Source: Solobacterium sp. (GTDB lineage: Bacteria; Bacillota_I; Bacilli_A; Erysipelotrichales; Erysipelotrichaceae). From it: DNA of 64,000 bases. Position 1 is the stretch's first letter. Each line of letters starts with the position of its first letter. The stretch covers positions 186,001 to 250,000 of the forward strand of contig JAFUFO010000038.1 in the NCBI GenBank assembly GCA_017469885.1. The letters run 5' to 3'. The position numbers were made by a program, and so were the translations under genes. The notes below the pieces were generated by a model. The model was not told where the DNA came from, did no database searches, and worked only from the letters and a program-made list of their open reading frames with translations. Shown here one piece after another: positions 50,851 to 58,997 of this stretch.

Positions 50851-52064
50851 CAGTGACTGTCCTCCGCGTTGAAGACGTATTTATCGAGCCGGTCGAATGC
50901 CTCAACGACCAGGGAATGCGGCACCGCAAGATTCATGCGGATCGCATAGTCCCGGTGGAAGGGACGGCCGTCCTGCCAGAGAACGCCGTATTCCACACCC
51001 TTTTTCTGCAGGGTCTCGATGTCCATGCTGTGTTCTTTACACCACTGTTCACAGTCAAGATAAAGCATGTATGTGCCTTCCGGTCTGAACAGTTCAACGC
51101 CTTTGAAATGAGCTTTGATGAAATCATAGGCATAGTTCACATTGTCAGAGAGCACCTGGTTGAGCTCATCGAGCCATTCCTCCCCTTCATCGGTATAGGC
51201 ACCGATCAGGGCATGCATCCAGAGGACGTTCATACTGTTGTAATGCGTATTGGCTGCTTCCTTGGCAATCCGGTCATTCAGCCATTTGTTGAAACAGATA
51301 TGATAGCTTCCGACAAGACCGGCAAGCGAAAAGGTTTTGGAAGGCGCATACTGTGTCACGGTATGCGTGCGTGCATAGTCACTGACCGAGAATGCCGGTG
51401 TATGTTTATTTCCGTTCAGAATCAGATCGGACCAGATCTCATCCGCTACGACCCAGACTTCATATTTCTCAAAGAGATCCATCATCGCTTTGATTTCGTC
51501 ATATTCCCATACACGTCCGCACGGATTGTGCGGGCTGCAGAATACTGCCGCATGAATGTGATACTGCTGTATTTTTTTCTCCATGTCCGCAAGGTCCATG
51601 CGCCATACACCCTGCTCATCCTGTTTCAGGTCGGAGAGCACCATATGGTATCCGTTTTCCCCGACGGAATTGGTAAAGCCGATATAGGTCGGCGAGTGAA
51701 ACAGTACATAGTCGCCTTTTGAACAGAGCACATTCAGTGCGGAGACCACACCGCCGAGCACGCCGTTTTCGTAGCCGATATTCTCCGGCTGCACATCTGT
51801 GTTATGACGGTCCTTCTGCCACTTGATGATCGCATCATAGTATTCCTTTGTCGGCGCAAAGTAACCGAAGCAGGGATGCCACAGGCGGTTTGCCATCGCT
51901 TCAACGATGGTCGGACAGGTCGCAAAGCTCATATCCGCAACCCACATCGGGATGCGTGAAAATCCTTCTTTTGTCGGAACGTTGATGTTGTACCACTGGG
52001 TGGGTTCCACCGCGATGGAGTCCTTTCCGCGGCGGTCAAGAATTGTCGTGAAATCGTATTTCAT
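50850..52064 (-). CDS. PatB/MalY-type PLP aminotransferase or C-S lyase
   Basis: The 404-aa fold-type I PLP enzyme has MWVADMSFATCPTIVEAM near the N-terminus, the N-P-C-G motif (CSPHNPCGRVW) and the PLP Lys in APSKTFSLAGLVGSY. PatB/MalY members cleave cystathionine or cysteine conjugates, or transaminate. It heads a three-gene operon with the TrpF-like and PfkB genes. The grouping hints at a pathway that handles an amino acid or amine joined to a sugar. A GAGGT site precedes ATG 52064. Confidence 0.88.
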   Translation of the reverse strand: MKYDFTTILDRRGKDSIAVEPTQWYNINVPTKEGFSRIPMWVADMSFATCPTIVEAMANRLWHPCFGYFAPTKEYYDAIIKWQKDRHNTDVQPENIGYENGVLGGVVSALNVLCSKGDYVLFHSPTYIGFTNSVGENGYHMVLSDLKQDEQGVWRMDLADMEKKIQQYHIHAAVFCSPHNPCGRVWEYDEIKAMMDLFEKYEVWVVADEIWSDLILNGNKHTPAFSVSDYARTHTVTQYAPSKTFSLAGLVGSYHICFNKWLNDRIAKEAANTHYNSMNVLWMHALIGAYTDEGEEWLDELNQVLSDNVNYAYDFIKAHFKGVELFRPEGTYMLYLDCEQWCKEHSMDIETLQKKGVEYGVLWQDGRPFHRDYAIRMNLAVPHSLVVEAFDRLDKYVFNAEDSH

Positions 52065-52160
52065 AGTTTATACCTCACGACTAATTGTAACTTTTTTCTG
52101 CATCTTTTTTCTGCATCTTTGTTAATGTAGTATTGTATATAAGGCATGAAGCGGCATCCA

Positions 52161-52182
52161 GATTCCCGCATCATGCGGAATC
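52161..52182. other. Stem-loop in the leader of the transketolase genes
   Basis: GATTCCCGCAT/ATGCGGAATC forms a 10-bp stem with one bulged C, 28 bp before the transketolase ATG. There is no T-run. A regulatory or stabilising role is possible. Confidence 0.4.
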
Positions 52183-52209
52183 ATTTCAGCAAAATCGAGG
52201 ATAAATGAT

Positions 52210-53037
52210 ATGAACAATGAAGAACTGAAACTGCACGCCAGAAATATCCGGAAGAACATTATCCGTCAGGTTTCCAGCGCAAAAAGCGGACACCCGGGCG
52301 GATCGCTCGGCGCAGCTGATATTCTGACACTGCTTTTCTTTGAAGTTATGGACATCACGCCGGAGAACGCAACGCGCGAAAGCATTGAAAATCCGGACCG
52401 CGACCGGTTTGTTCTGTCCAAGGGACATACTTCTCCCCTGCTTTATGCAGTGCTTGCCGAGAAGGGCATCATCCCGGAAGAGGAACTGCTTACCTTCCGT
52501 CAGGTCAACAGCCGCCTGCAGGGTCATCCCAATATGAACCTTGTGCCGGGTGTGGATATGAGTACCGGCTCCCTGGGCCAGGGTCTTGCGGCTGCCGACG
52601 GCATGGCGATTGCCAATAAACTGTCCGGCAATGATCACCGCATCTACTGCCTGGTCGGCGACGGCGAAAGCGAGGAAGGCGAGATCTGGGAAGCTGCCAT
52701 GGCGGCGGCGCATTACAAGAGCGATAACCTCTGCGCAATCATCGATGTCAACGGACTTCAGATCGACGGCGCTACAAAGGATGTCATCGGTCCCGAACCG
52801 CTGGACAAGAAGTTTGAGGCATTCGGCTGGCATGTCATCAATGTGGACGGTCATGACTTTGATGCCCTGCGTGCCGCATTTGCGGAGGCAGAAAACACCA
52901 AGGGTCAGCCAACTGCGCTGATCGCCCATACGGTCAAAGGCAAAGGCGTCTCCTTCATGGAGAACCAGGCCGCATGGCACGGCACCGCACCGAATGCGGA
53001 ACAGACCGAACTTGCACTGAAGGAGCTGGAGGGATAA
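52210..53037 (+). CDS. Transketolase, N-terminal (TPP-binding) subunit
   Basis: The 275-aa subunit holds the TPP-binding half of transketolase: SGHPGGSLGAADIL, GHTSPLLYAVL and the GDGESEEGEIWEAAM...IIDVN motif with the His residues expected for catalysis. Split transketolases work as a complex with the partner encoded 4 bp downstream. They move two-carbon units in the pentose phosphate pathway. A CGAGGATAAATG site precedes the ATG. A TATATA box at 52136-52141 may be the -10. Confidence 0.95.
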   Translation: MNNEELKLHARNIRKNIIRQVSSAKSGHPGGSLGAADILTLLFFEVMDITPENATRESIENPDRDRFVLSKGHTSPLLYAVLAEKGIIPEEELLTFRQVNSRLQGHPNMNLVPGVDMSTGSLGQGLAAADGMAIANKLSGNDHRIYCLVGDGESEEGEIWEAAMAAAHYKSDNLCAIIDVNGLQIDGATKDVIGPEPLDKKFEAFGWHVINVDGHDFDALRAAFAEAENTKGQPTALIAHTVKGKGVSFMENQAAWHGTAPNAEQTELALKELEG

Positions 53038-53041
53038 CGAT

Positions 53042-53962
53042 ATGGCAAAAGCAACCAGACAGGCATACGGCGAAAAGCTCGCAGAGCTCGTCGCTGAAAA
53101 TCCGAAGATCGTTGTGCTCGATGCCGATCTTGCGGGTTCCACCAAATCCGGTGAAGCGAAGAAAGTGGCACCGGAGCGCTTCTTTGACTTCGGTATTGCC
53201 GAAGCAGACATGATCGGACATGCGGCAGGTTTCGCCGCAAGCGGCTTTACCCCTTTTGCGTCAAGCTTTGCAATGTTCGCAAGCGGACGCGCCTGGGAAC
53301 AGATTCGCAACAGTGTGGCTTACCCGCACCTGAACGTCAAGATCTGCGGTTCCCATGCGGGTATCACGGTCGGTGAGGACGGCGTCAGCCATCAGGCGAT
53401 CGAAGACATTGCGATCATCCGTGCAATTCCCGACATGAAGATCTATGTGCCGTGCGATGAAAACGAGACCCGGGCTGTGCTCGATCAGGTCGTCAGTGAA
53501 TTCGGTCCGACCTACATCCGCACCGGACGCGCACCGGTTGAAAATGTCTATGACAGCGAAGATATTGATGTCACAAAGATTCATGTACTGCGCAGCGGAA
53601 ACCGCGCCGCGGTATTCGCCTGCGGCTTTTGCGTGAAGTCCGCACTCGAAGCGGCGGACAGGCTCAAGGCGGAAGGCATTGATATTACGGTCGTTGATGT
53701 ATGTGCAATCAAGCCGTGCGATGAAGAAGGCATCCTGCATATCCTGCAGGATTATGATCTGATCTTCACCGCAGAGGAACACAACATTGTCGGCGGTCTT
53801 GGCGGAATGATCGCGGAACTGGCATCTGAGAAGTGCCCGAAGAAGATTGTACGGATCGGTCTTGCGGACAGATTTGCGGAAAGCGGCAGCTATAAGGATC
53901 TCGCAAAGAAGTACAGACTCGACGGTGACGGTCTGTACGAACAGATCAAGGCTGCACTCTGA
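53042..53962 (+). CDS. Transketolase, C-terminal subunit
   Basis: The 306-aa partner contains the pyrimidine-binding domain with the catalytic Glu in FGIAEADMIGHAAGFA, the segment SHAGITVGEDGVSHQAIEDI, and the C-terminal transketolase domain (FTAEEHNIVGGLGGMI). It is co-transcribed with the N-terminal subunit and ends at an intrinsic terminator. Confidence 0.95.
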   Translation: MAKATRQAYGEKLAELVAENPKIVVLDADLAGSTKSGEAKKVAPERFFDFGIAEADMIGHAAGFAASGFTPFASSFAMFASGRAWEQIRNSVAYPHLNVKICGSHAGITVGEDGVSHQAIEDIAIIRAIPDMKIYVPCDENETRAVLDQVVSEFGPTYIRTGRAPVENVYDSEDIDVTKIHVLRSGNRAAVFACGFCVKSALEAADRLKAEGIDITVVDVCAIKPCDEEGILHILQDYDLIFTAEEHNIVGGLGGMIAELASEKCPKKIVRIGLADRFAESGSYKDLAKKYRLDGDGLYEQIKAAL

Positions 53963-53975
53963 TTTCATTATTCAG

Positions 53976-54005
53976 GGGTATCCGGTGAACCCGGATGCCC
54001 TTTTT
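53976..54005 (+). terminator. Terminator of the transketolase operon
   Basis: A 10-bp stem GGGTATCCGG/CCGGATGCCC (one mismatch) is followed by TTTTT. Confidence 0.88.
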
Positions 54006-54043
54006 CATTGCATGAGATACCTTGCGCATGATTACATTAAAGT

Positions 54044-54814
54044 ATGAGAAATGCATTCTTTTTTGACATTGACGGGACCCTTGCCATCCGGCGGGATGTG
54101 CCGGAAAGCGCATCGGCTTCCATCGCACAGCTGCGGTCTCAGGGAGATTATGTATTTATCTGTACCGGACGGAATGCCTCATATGTCCGCCGCCATTTTT
54201 CTTCGTATGCGGATGGATTCATCTGCGCCAACGGCAGATATGCATTTATGAATGACCGTGTGCTGTATGACCATCCCATTGAGACAGAACTTCTTGTGCG
54301 GGCACACGATACGGTGCTGTCAAATGGCGGCGGAATCATCTTCTTTGGAAACACCCATGCATACTATGTCGGGGATGAAGAAGGTTATGAGCGGTTCTGC
54401 ACTGCGCATGCCGGCGAACCGGTCGGCCGGCTTTCCTCATTTTCAGAAACCGACCCGATTTATACCTTTGATATCTTCTTCCACTCAGAAGAGGAACTTC
54501 ATCACATCACAGAACCCCTTTCCGACTTCTGCATCTTCAATCCGCACCTCCCCTGGCCTACCGCCGATGTGACCGTACTGCCGCATGACAAGGGAACCGC
54601 ACTGGCTTCCGTCATTGCGCAGCTTGGCATTGCACGTGACCACACCTATGCATTTGGAGACGGACATAATGATCTGTGCATGTTCCGGGAAGCGGGACAT
54701 ACGATTGCCATGGGCAATGCGGTACAGGAACTGAAACAGGCGGCCGAACATATTACGACGGATATTCTTGCGGACGGCGTCAGAAACGGACTCCGACATT
54801 ACGGACTTCTTTGA
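54044..54814 (+). CDS. HAD superfamily Cof-type phosphatase
   Basis: The 256-aa protein begins MRNAFFFDIDGTLAIRRDVP, with the nucleophile Asp8 and acid Asp10 of motif I, ICTGRNASY as motif II and FGDGHNDLCMF as motif IV. A C2-type cap lies between. Cof-type HADs hydrolyse sugar phosphates, pyridoxal phosphate and other small phosphoesters; the substrate is unknown. There is no ribosome site. A TACATT box (54033-54038) lies 5 nt before the ATG, so the message may be leaderless. Confidence 0.9.
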   Translation: MRNAFFFDIDGTLAIRRDVPESASASIAQLRSQGDYVFICTGRNASYVRRHFSSYADGFICANGRYAFMNDRVLYDHPIETELLVRAHDTVLSNGGGIIFFGNTHAYYVGDEEGYERFCTAHAGEPVGRLSSFSETDPIYTFDIFFHSEEELHHITEPLSDFCIFNPHLPWPTADVTVLPHDKGTALASVIAQLGIARDHTYAFGDGHNDLCMFREAGHTIAMGNAVQELKQAAEHITTDILADGVRNGLRHYGLL

Positions 54815-54822
54815 GATACCCC

Positions 54823-54851
54823 TTGCATGATGATGAAAGCGGAACTAAGAT
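54823..54851 (+). promoter_or_regulatory. Promoter of the PII-like/antiporter operon
   Basis: TTGCAT (54823-54828) and TAAGAT (54846-54851) are spaced by 17 bp, 36 bp upstream of the AAGGGGATG ribosome-site region. Confidence 0.65.
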
Positions 54852-54892
54852 AAAGAACGTTGCATTATTAATAAGAAGGGGATGATGTTTCA

Positions 54893-55237
54893 ATGCAGCT
54901 GCTGATTCATATCACAAACCACGAAGATACCGTAAATCCGATCATGGCAAAACTTGCCGAACAGGGATTTCGCGGCGGAACCATCGTTGACTGCGAAGGC
55001 ATGTTGAAGGCAATCAACGAAGACAGCGTAGACGCACCGGCCATCGTCGGAGGACTGCGCAAATTTATCAACCCGGGACGTCAGACAAACAAGATGATCA
55101 TGCTGGTGCTCAAGGATGAAGAAGTTACGGATGCGATCAATATTATTCACGGCGTTGCCGGCGATCTGAAACTGCCGAACACCGGAATTCTGTTTACCCT
55201 CCCGATCACACGCTGGGAAGGAGTTGCCAAGAACTGA
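54893..55237 (+). CDS. PII-like signalling protein
   Basis: The 114-aa protein has the beta-alpha-beta pattern of PII-fold proteins (MQLLIHITNHEDTVNPIMAK, then FRGGTIVDCEG) and a mobile T-loop-like segment (VGGLRKFINPGRQTNKMIML). PII-like proteins are small trimers that sense nucleotides and often gate a membrane transporter encoded next door. Its stop overlaps the antiporter start by 1 bp (TGATG), so the two products are made together. The true ligand cannot be told. Confidence 0.75.
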   Translation: MQLLIHITNHEDTVNPIMAKLAEQGFRGGTIVDCEGMLKAINEDSVDAPAIVGGLRKFINPGRQTNKMIMLVLKDEEVTDAINIIHGVAGDLKLPNTGILFTLPITRWEGVAKN

Positions 55238-56406
55238 TGAGTGCTCTTTATTACACCGCCCTCGCGATGCTGGGCGGGCTATTAATGACGCGCCTTACCC
55301 GTCTTGCCAAGCTTCCCAATGTCACCGCATATCTGATTGCCGGCGTTCTGATCGGCCCATATGTATTCAACCTTGTCGGCAGTGACATGCTGGAAGGATT
55401 CGGCGTCATTACGGAATGTGCGCTTGGCTTCATCGCATTTTCCATCGGTGATGAATTCAAACTGGAAAGTCTGAAGGCCATCGGAAAACCGGCGCTTCTG
55501 ATCACATTGTTTGAATCCGTATTTGCGGTAGTCTGCACAATGTCGATCACGCTTCTGCTTGGCTTCAATCCGATCATCTGCATCATGCTGGGAGCGCTGT
55601 CCGCTTCCACCGCGCCTGCGGCCACGCTTCTGATCGTACGGCAGTACAAGGCAAGCGGTCCGCTGACGGACATGCTGCTGCCGGTTGTTGCGGCGGATGA
55701 TGCGACCGGACTGATTGCCTATTCTATCTGTGTATCGATTGCCCAGAATATGGTGAACCATACCGCATTCAGTTTTGCCGGAACCGTTCTGCTTCCGCTC
55801 CTGCGTATTGCCGAAGCCCTGCTGCTTGGTGCGGTGCTCGGCGTGCTGCTTGCCCTCTCCCACCGGTACTTCCGCTCCCATACCAACCGCATGTCCCTGT
55901 GTATTGCATTTGTCATGATCGGCGTCGGTCTGGCAGATTATATCGGACTTTCCAACCTGCTGCTGTGCATGGCGCTCGGTGCCGTGTATGTTAACCTCTG
56001 GAATGAGAGTGAACGGATCCTCGGATGTATCGATGACTGGACCTACCCGCTGTTCATGCTGTTCTTCGTTATCTCCGGCGCACAGCTGAACCTCTCGACG
56101 CTGCCGAAGGTCGGACTGCTTGGAATCGTGTATGTGTTTGCCCGCTTCGGCGGAAAGTTCCTCGGCGCATGGCTCGGCGGCGGAATCACAAAGCAGCCGG
56201 CTGTCGTCCGGAACAATCTGGGCTGGGCTCTGATGCCGCAGGCCGGTGTTGCGATCGGTATGGCAACCATGGTTCTCAAACAGCTTCCGGCGGAATACAG
56301 CCAGCTGATTCAGACAGTTATTCTCAGCGCAACCCTGATTTACGAGATTGTCGGCCCCCTGGCCGCGAAAACCGCGCTTCAGAGAGCCGGCGAAATCCAT
56401 GCCTGA
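55237..56406 (+). CDS. CPA2-type cation:proton antiporter
   Basis: The 389-aa protein has 12-13 membrane helices and the CPA2 pattern: VTAYLIAGVLIGPYVFNLVG near the N-terminus, SASTAPAATLLIVRQY, and PVVAADDATGLIAYSI with the paired Asp that carry the ion. It lacks the C-terminal TrkA domain found in KefB/C, and the PII-like partner may supply regulation instead. It exchanges Na+ or K+ for H+. Confidence 0.88.
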   Translation: MSALYYTALAMLGGLLMTRLTRLAKLPNVTAYLIAGVLIGPYVFNLVGSDMLEGFGVITECALGFIAFSIGDEFKLESLKAIGKPALLITLFESVFAVVCTMSITLLLGFNPIICIMLGALSASTAPAATLLIVRQYKASGPLTDMLLPVVAADDATGLIAYSICVSIAQNMVNHTAFSFAGTVLLPLLRIAEALLLGAVLGVLLALSHRYFRSHTNRMSLCIAFVMIGVGLADYIGLSNLLLCMALGAVYVNLWNESERILGCIDDWTYPLFMLFFVISGAQLNLSTLPKVGLLGIVYVFARFGGKFLGAWLGGGITKQPAVVRNNLGWALMPQAGVAIGMATMVLKQLPAEYSQLIQTVILSATLIYEIVGPLAAKTALQRAGEIHA

Positions 56407-56435
56407 AACACGTGTCTTCGGACACGTTTTCTTTT
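56406..56435 (+). terminator. Terminator after the antiporter gene
   Basis: A 7-bp stem ACGTGTC/GACACGT with a TTCG tetraloop and a following TTTCTTTT. Confidence 0.85.
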
Positions 56436-56503
56436 GTCAGATGATACATAGGCAGCGGAAACCTATGCTAAAATAGTAACGACCGCAACGGGAGATATTT
56501 TTC

Positions 56504-57604
56504 ATGTTGAAAGTTCATACATCACAAACAGGAAGCACCGTATATTTTGATATCACCGGACGTATCGATTCGATTACTGCGCCGAAGTTTGAGCAGGAGC
56601 TGAACTCCATCAACCTCGCTTCTGTAAAAAAGATTGTCATTGACTGTACGCGTCTGGACTTTATCTCCTCTGCCGGACTGCGTGTTCTGCTTAAGATGCG
56701 CAACCACACCACAGAGGATACGGAAATTGACGCAATCAATGTCAACTCGGCAGTAAAAGACATTTTTGATCTCACCGGTTTCAGTGACATTATTACGATT
56801 CACGCGGATACAGAGGCCCAGGCTTCCGTACCTGTCGCCGCCGTATTCTTTGATATTGACGGAACGCTTCTGTCACATTCCACCGGAACCGTGCCGCAGA
56901 GCGCGCGGGATGCGATTGCCGCAATGCAGAAAAAAGGCATCAAGGCGATCATCTGTACCGGACGTGATATCGGCGAAGTCGAAAAGCTTCCGCTGAATGA
57001 CATTAAATTTGACGGCTATCTGACACTGAACGGAAACCTCTGTCTCGATCAGAACAAGAAGATGTTCGCCGGCAATCCGATTGACCCGGGTGAAGTGGAC
57101 ATTCTGGTCCGCATCTTCCAGGCCAGCAAGATTCCGTTTGTCCTGATCGGTGAAAAGAACCGCTATATCAACTATGTGGATGACATTGTCATTGACACAC
57201 AGAACAGCACAAAGGGAACCATTCCGGATATCGGCGAATACCGTGGTGAAAAGATCTATCAGTGTCTGGCATTCGTTAAGGACAAGGAACGTCTGATGCT
57301 GGAGAACATGCTCGACATGTGCACGATCACCAGCTGGAACAAGACCGGTATCGATATCATTTCAAGATCCGGCGGAAAAGCCGCAGGTCTGGAACTGTTC
57401 CTCGACAAGTACGGACTGCGCCGCGGTGAGACCATGGCATTCGGTGACGGTGAAAACGACATCGATATGATCCGTTATGCCGGCATCGGTGTTGCGATGG
57501 GCAATGCGCTTGAGACGGTAAAATCCGCCGCGGATTATGTCACCACACACATTGATGAAGACGGTATTGCCAATGCGCTGAAACACTACGGTGTCATTGA
57601 CTGA
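56504..57604 (+). CDS. STAS domain fused to HAD Cof-type phosphatase
   Basis: The 366-aa protein joins a STAS domain (residues ~1-105) to a complete Cof-type HAD (~110-366). In the STAS half, LDFISSAGLRVLL matches anti-sigma factor antagonists; Ser56 aligns with the phosphorylated Ser58 of SpoIIAA. In the HAD half, FFDIDGTLLS gives Asp117 and Asp119, ICTGRD is motif II and FGDGENDIDM is motif IV. Each half is ordinary, but the fusion is unusual. It could couple a phospho-switch to a phosphatase acting on a metabolite or on a phosphoprotein. A GGGAGA site precedes the ATG. Confidence 0.88.
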   Translation: MLKVHTSQTGSTVYFDITGRIDSITAPKFEQELNSINLASVKKIVIDCTRLDFISSAGLRVLLKMRNHTTEDTEIDAINVNSAVKDIFDLTGFSDIITIHADTEAQASVPVAAVFFDIDGTLLSHSTGTVPQSARDAIAAMQKKGIKAIICTGRDIGEVEKLPLNDIKFDGYLTLNGNLCLDQNKKMFAGNPIDPGEVDILVRIFQASKIPFVLIGEKNRYINYVDDIVIDTQNSTKGTIPDIGEYRGEKIYQCLAFVKDKERLMLENMLDMCTITSWNKTGIDIISRSGGKAAGLELFLDKYGLRRGETMAFGDGENDIDMIRYAGIGVAMGNALETVKSAADYVTTHIDEDGIANALKHYGVID

Positions 57605-57624
57605 GCAGAGATCATCAAAGCACA

Positions 57625-57649
57625 AAGCTGCCCTTCCGGCAGCTTTTTT
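57625..57649 (+). terminator. Terminator of the STAS-HAD gene
   Basis: A perfect 8-bp stem AAGCTGCC/GGCAGCTT with a CTTCC loop and TTTT. Confidence 0.88.
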
Positions 57650-57657
57650 CATGCGTT

Positions 57658-57689
57658 AAAAAAGGATACCGCATGGCTCAGCGGTATCC
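57658..57689 (-). terminator. Terminator of telA
   Basis: A perfect 9-bp stem GGATACCGC/GCGGTATCC followed by six Ts on the minus strand. Confidence 0.9.
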
Positions 57690-57707
57690 GTAAATCTGTA
57701 ATGTGAA

Positions 57708-58895
57708 TTATCTGCGGCGGGTAACGTCAGCTTCCTCGTTGATCTGCAGGAGTTTCTGGTTGAGCTGTCCTTCGATCCGTGCGAGTTCTGCCTCAGCTGC
57801 CTGACGCTTCTGATGACCGTCACGCTGAATTGCGATGACTTCATCGAGTGTGGCAATGAGTTCCTGGTTGGTATGCTGGAGGGTTTCCAGATCAACAATA
57901 CCGCGCTCGGACTCTTTTGCGGTTTCAACGGTTGCCTGATGCAGGGTTTCCGCATTCTTCTTAAGCAGGTCGTTGGTCATGTTGGTGACTTCACGCTCTG
58001 CCTCGAGTGCTTCCTTGGAATGGCTGATGCCGAGAGCCAGAACGATCTGGTTCTTCCAGAGCGGAATCGTATTGACGAGGGTGCTCTGGATCTTCTGGGT
58101 CATCAGGGTGTCATTGTTCTGAATCAGACGGATCTGCGGAGCCATCTGAATGGAAATCTGACGGGTCAGTTCCAGGTCATAGAGTTTCTTCTCGAAACGA
58201 TCGCAAGCCTGCGAGAGGTCGTTGGCAGCCTGCGCATCTTCCGGCAGTCCGCTGTCCTGCGCCTTCTTGACGAGCTTCGGAAGTTCTGTCTCACGGACTT
58301 CCTGGAGCTTTTTCTTACCGGCGATGATATACATCGACAGTTCCTTGGTATTCTGTGCGTTGCGCTCGTAGAGCTGATCGAGCAGGGCAATATCCTTAAG
58401 CAGGGTGATCTGATGATCTTCGAGAACTGCCGCGATCTTGTCTACATTGGCTTCTGCCTTGTCATAACGAGCCTTGTATTTGACTACGGAATCCTGTCCC
58501 TTCTTGAACAGGTTGCCGAAGAAGCCCTTGTCTTCCTTTTCATCCGTTGTCTTCAGTTCAACAACCAGGTCACTGAGCAGTGTTCCGATTTCACCAAGAT
58601 CCTTGGTGCGGACATTCTTCAGTGCAGAATCAGAGAAGTCACTGATTTTCTTCTGCGCAGCGCTTCCGTATTCCAGAACTGTGCTGGATTCGGTAATATC
58701 GATTTTCTTGGAAAAATCTTCAACGGTCTTGCGCTCTGCTTCTGTCAGTTTGGCATCCGTATACAGTTCCTCAATGGTCTTTGTCTGCGGAGCCTGTGCC
58801 TGCAGGTCGTCCAGTTTTACTTCCTGTTCTTCCTGCGGATTCAGTGTCAGGGTAATCTCCTGTGCCTGAGCCTGGGTATTGTTGTTTTCACTCAT
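57708..58895 (-). CDS. telA: TelA-type toxic anion resistance protein
   Basis: The 395-aa protein is almost wholly helical and charged. It has the TelA hallmarks: GFFGNLFKKGQDSVVKYKAR, LYERNAQNTKELSMYIIAGK, and IPLWKNQIVLALGISHSKEA near the C-terminus. TelA homologues are linked to tellurite and envelope-drug tolerance and often sit with Ter-type genes, but no ter gene is seen here. The molecular action is unclear. A GGAGGGAATACGATC site precedes ATG 58895. Monocistronic. Confidence 0.9.
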   Translation of the reverse strand: MSENNNTQAQAQEITLTLNPQEEQEVKLDDLQAQAPQTKTIEELYTDAKLTEAERKTVEDFSKKIDITESSTVLEYGSAAQKKISDFSDSALKNVRTKDLGEIGTLLSDLVVELKTTDEKEDKGFFGNLFKKGQDSVVKYKARYDKAEANVDKIAAVLEDHQITLLKDIALLDQLYERNAQNTKELSMYIIAGKKKLQEVRETELPKLVKKAQDSGLPEDAQAANDLSQACDRFEKKLYDLELTRQISIQMAPQIRLIQNNDTLMTQKIQSTLVNTIPLWKNQIVLALGISHSKEALEAEREVTNMTNDLLKKNAETLHQATVETAKESERGIVDLETLQHTNQELIATLDEVIAIQRDGHQKRQAAEAELARIEGQLNQKLLQINEEADVTRRR

Positions 58896-58997
58896 GATCG
58901 TATTCCCTCCGTATTGTCAGTTTTTTCGTTGGTATCGCTGATTTTCAGTATAGCACACTGACTCTTTTCTGGCAGAAAAGTAAGTCGGTTTGCGGCA

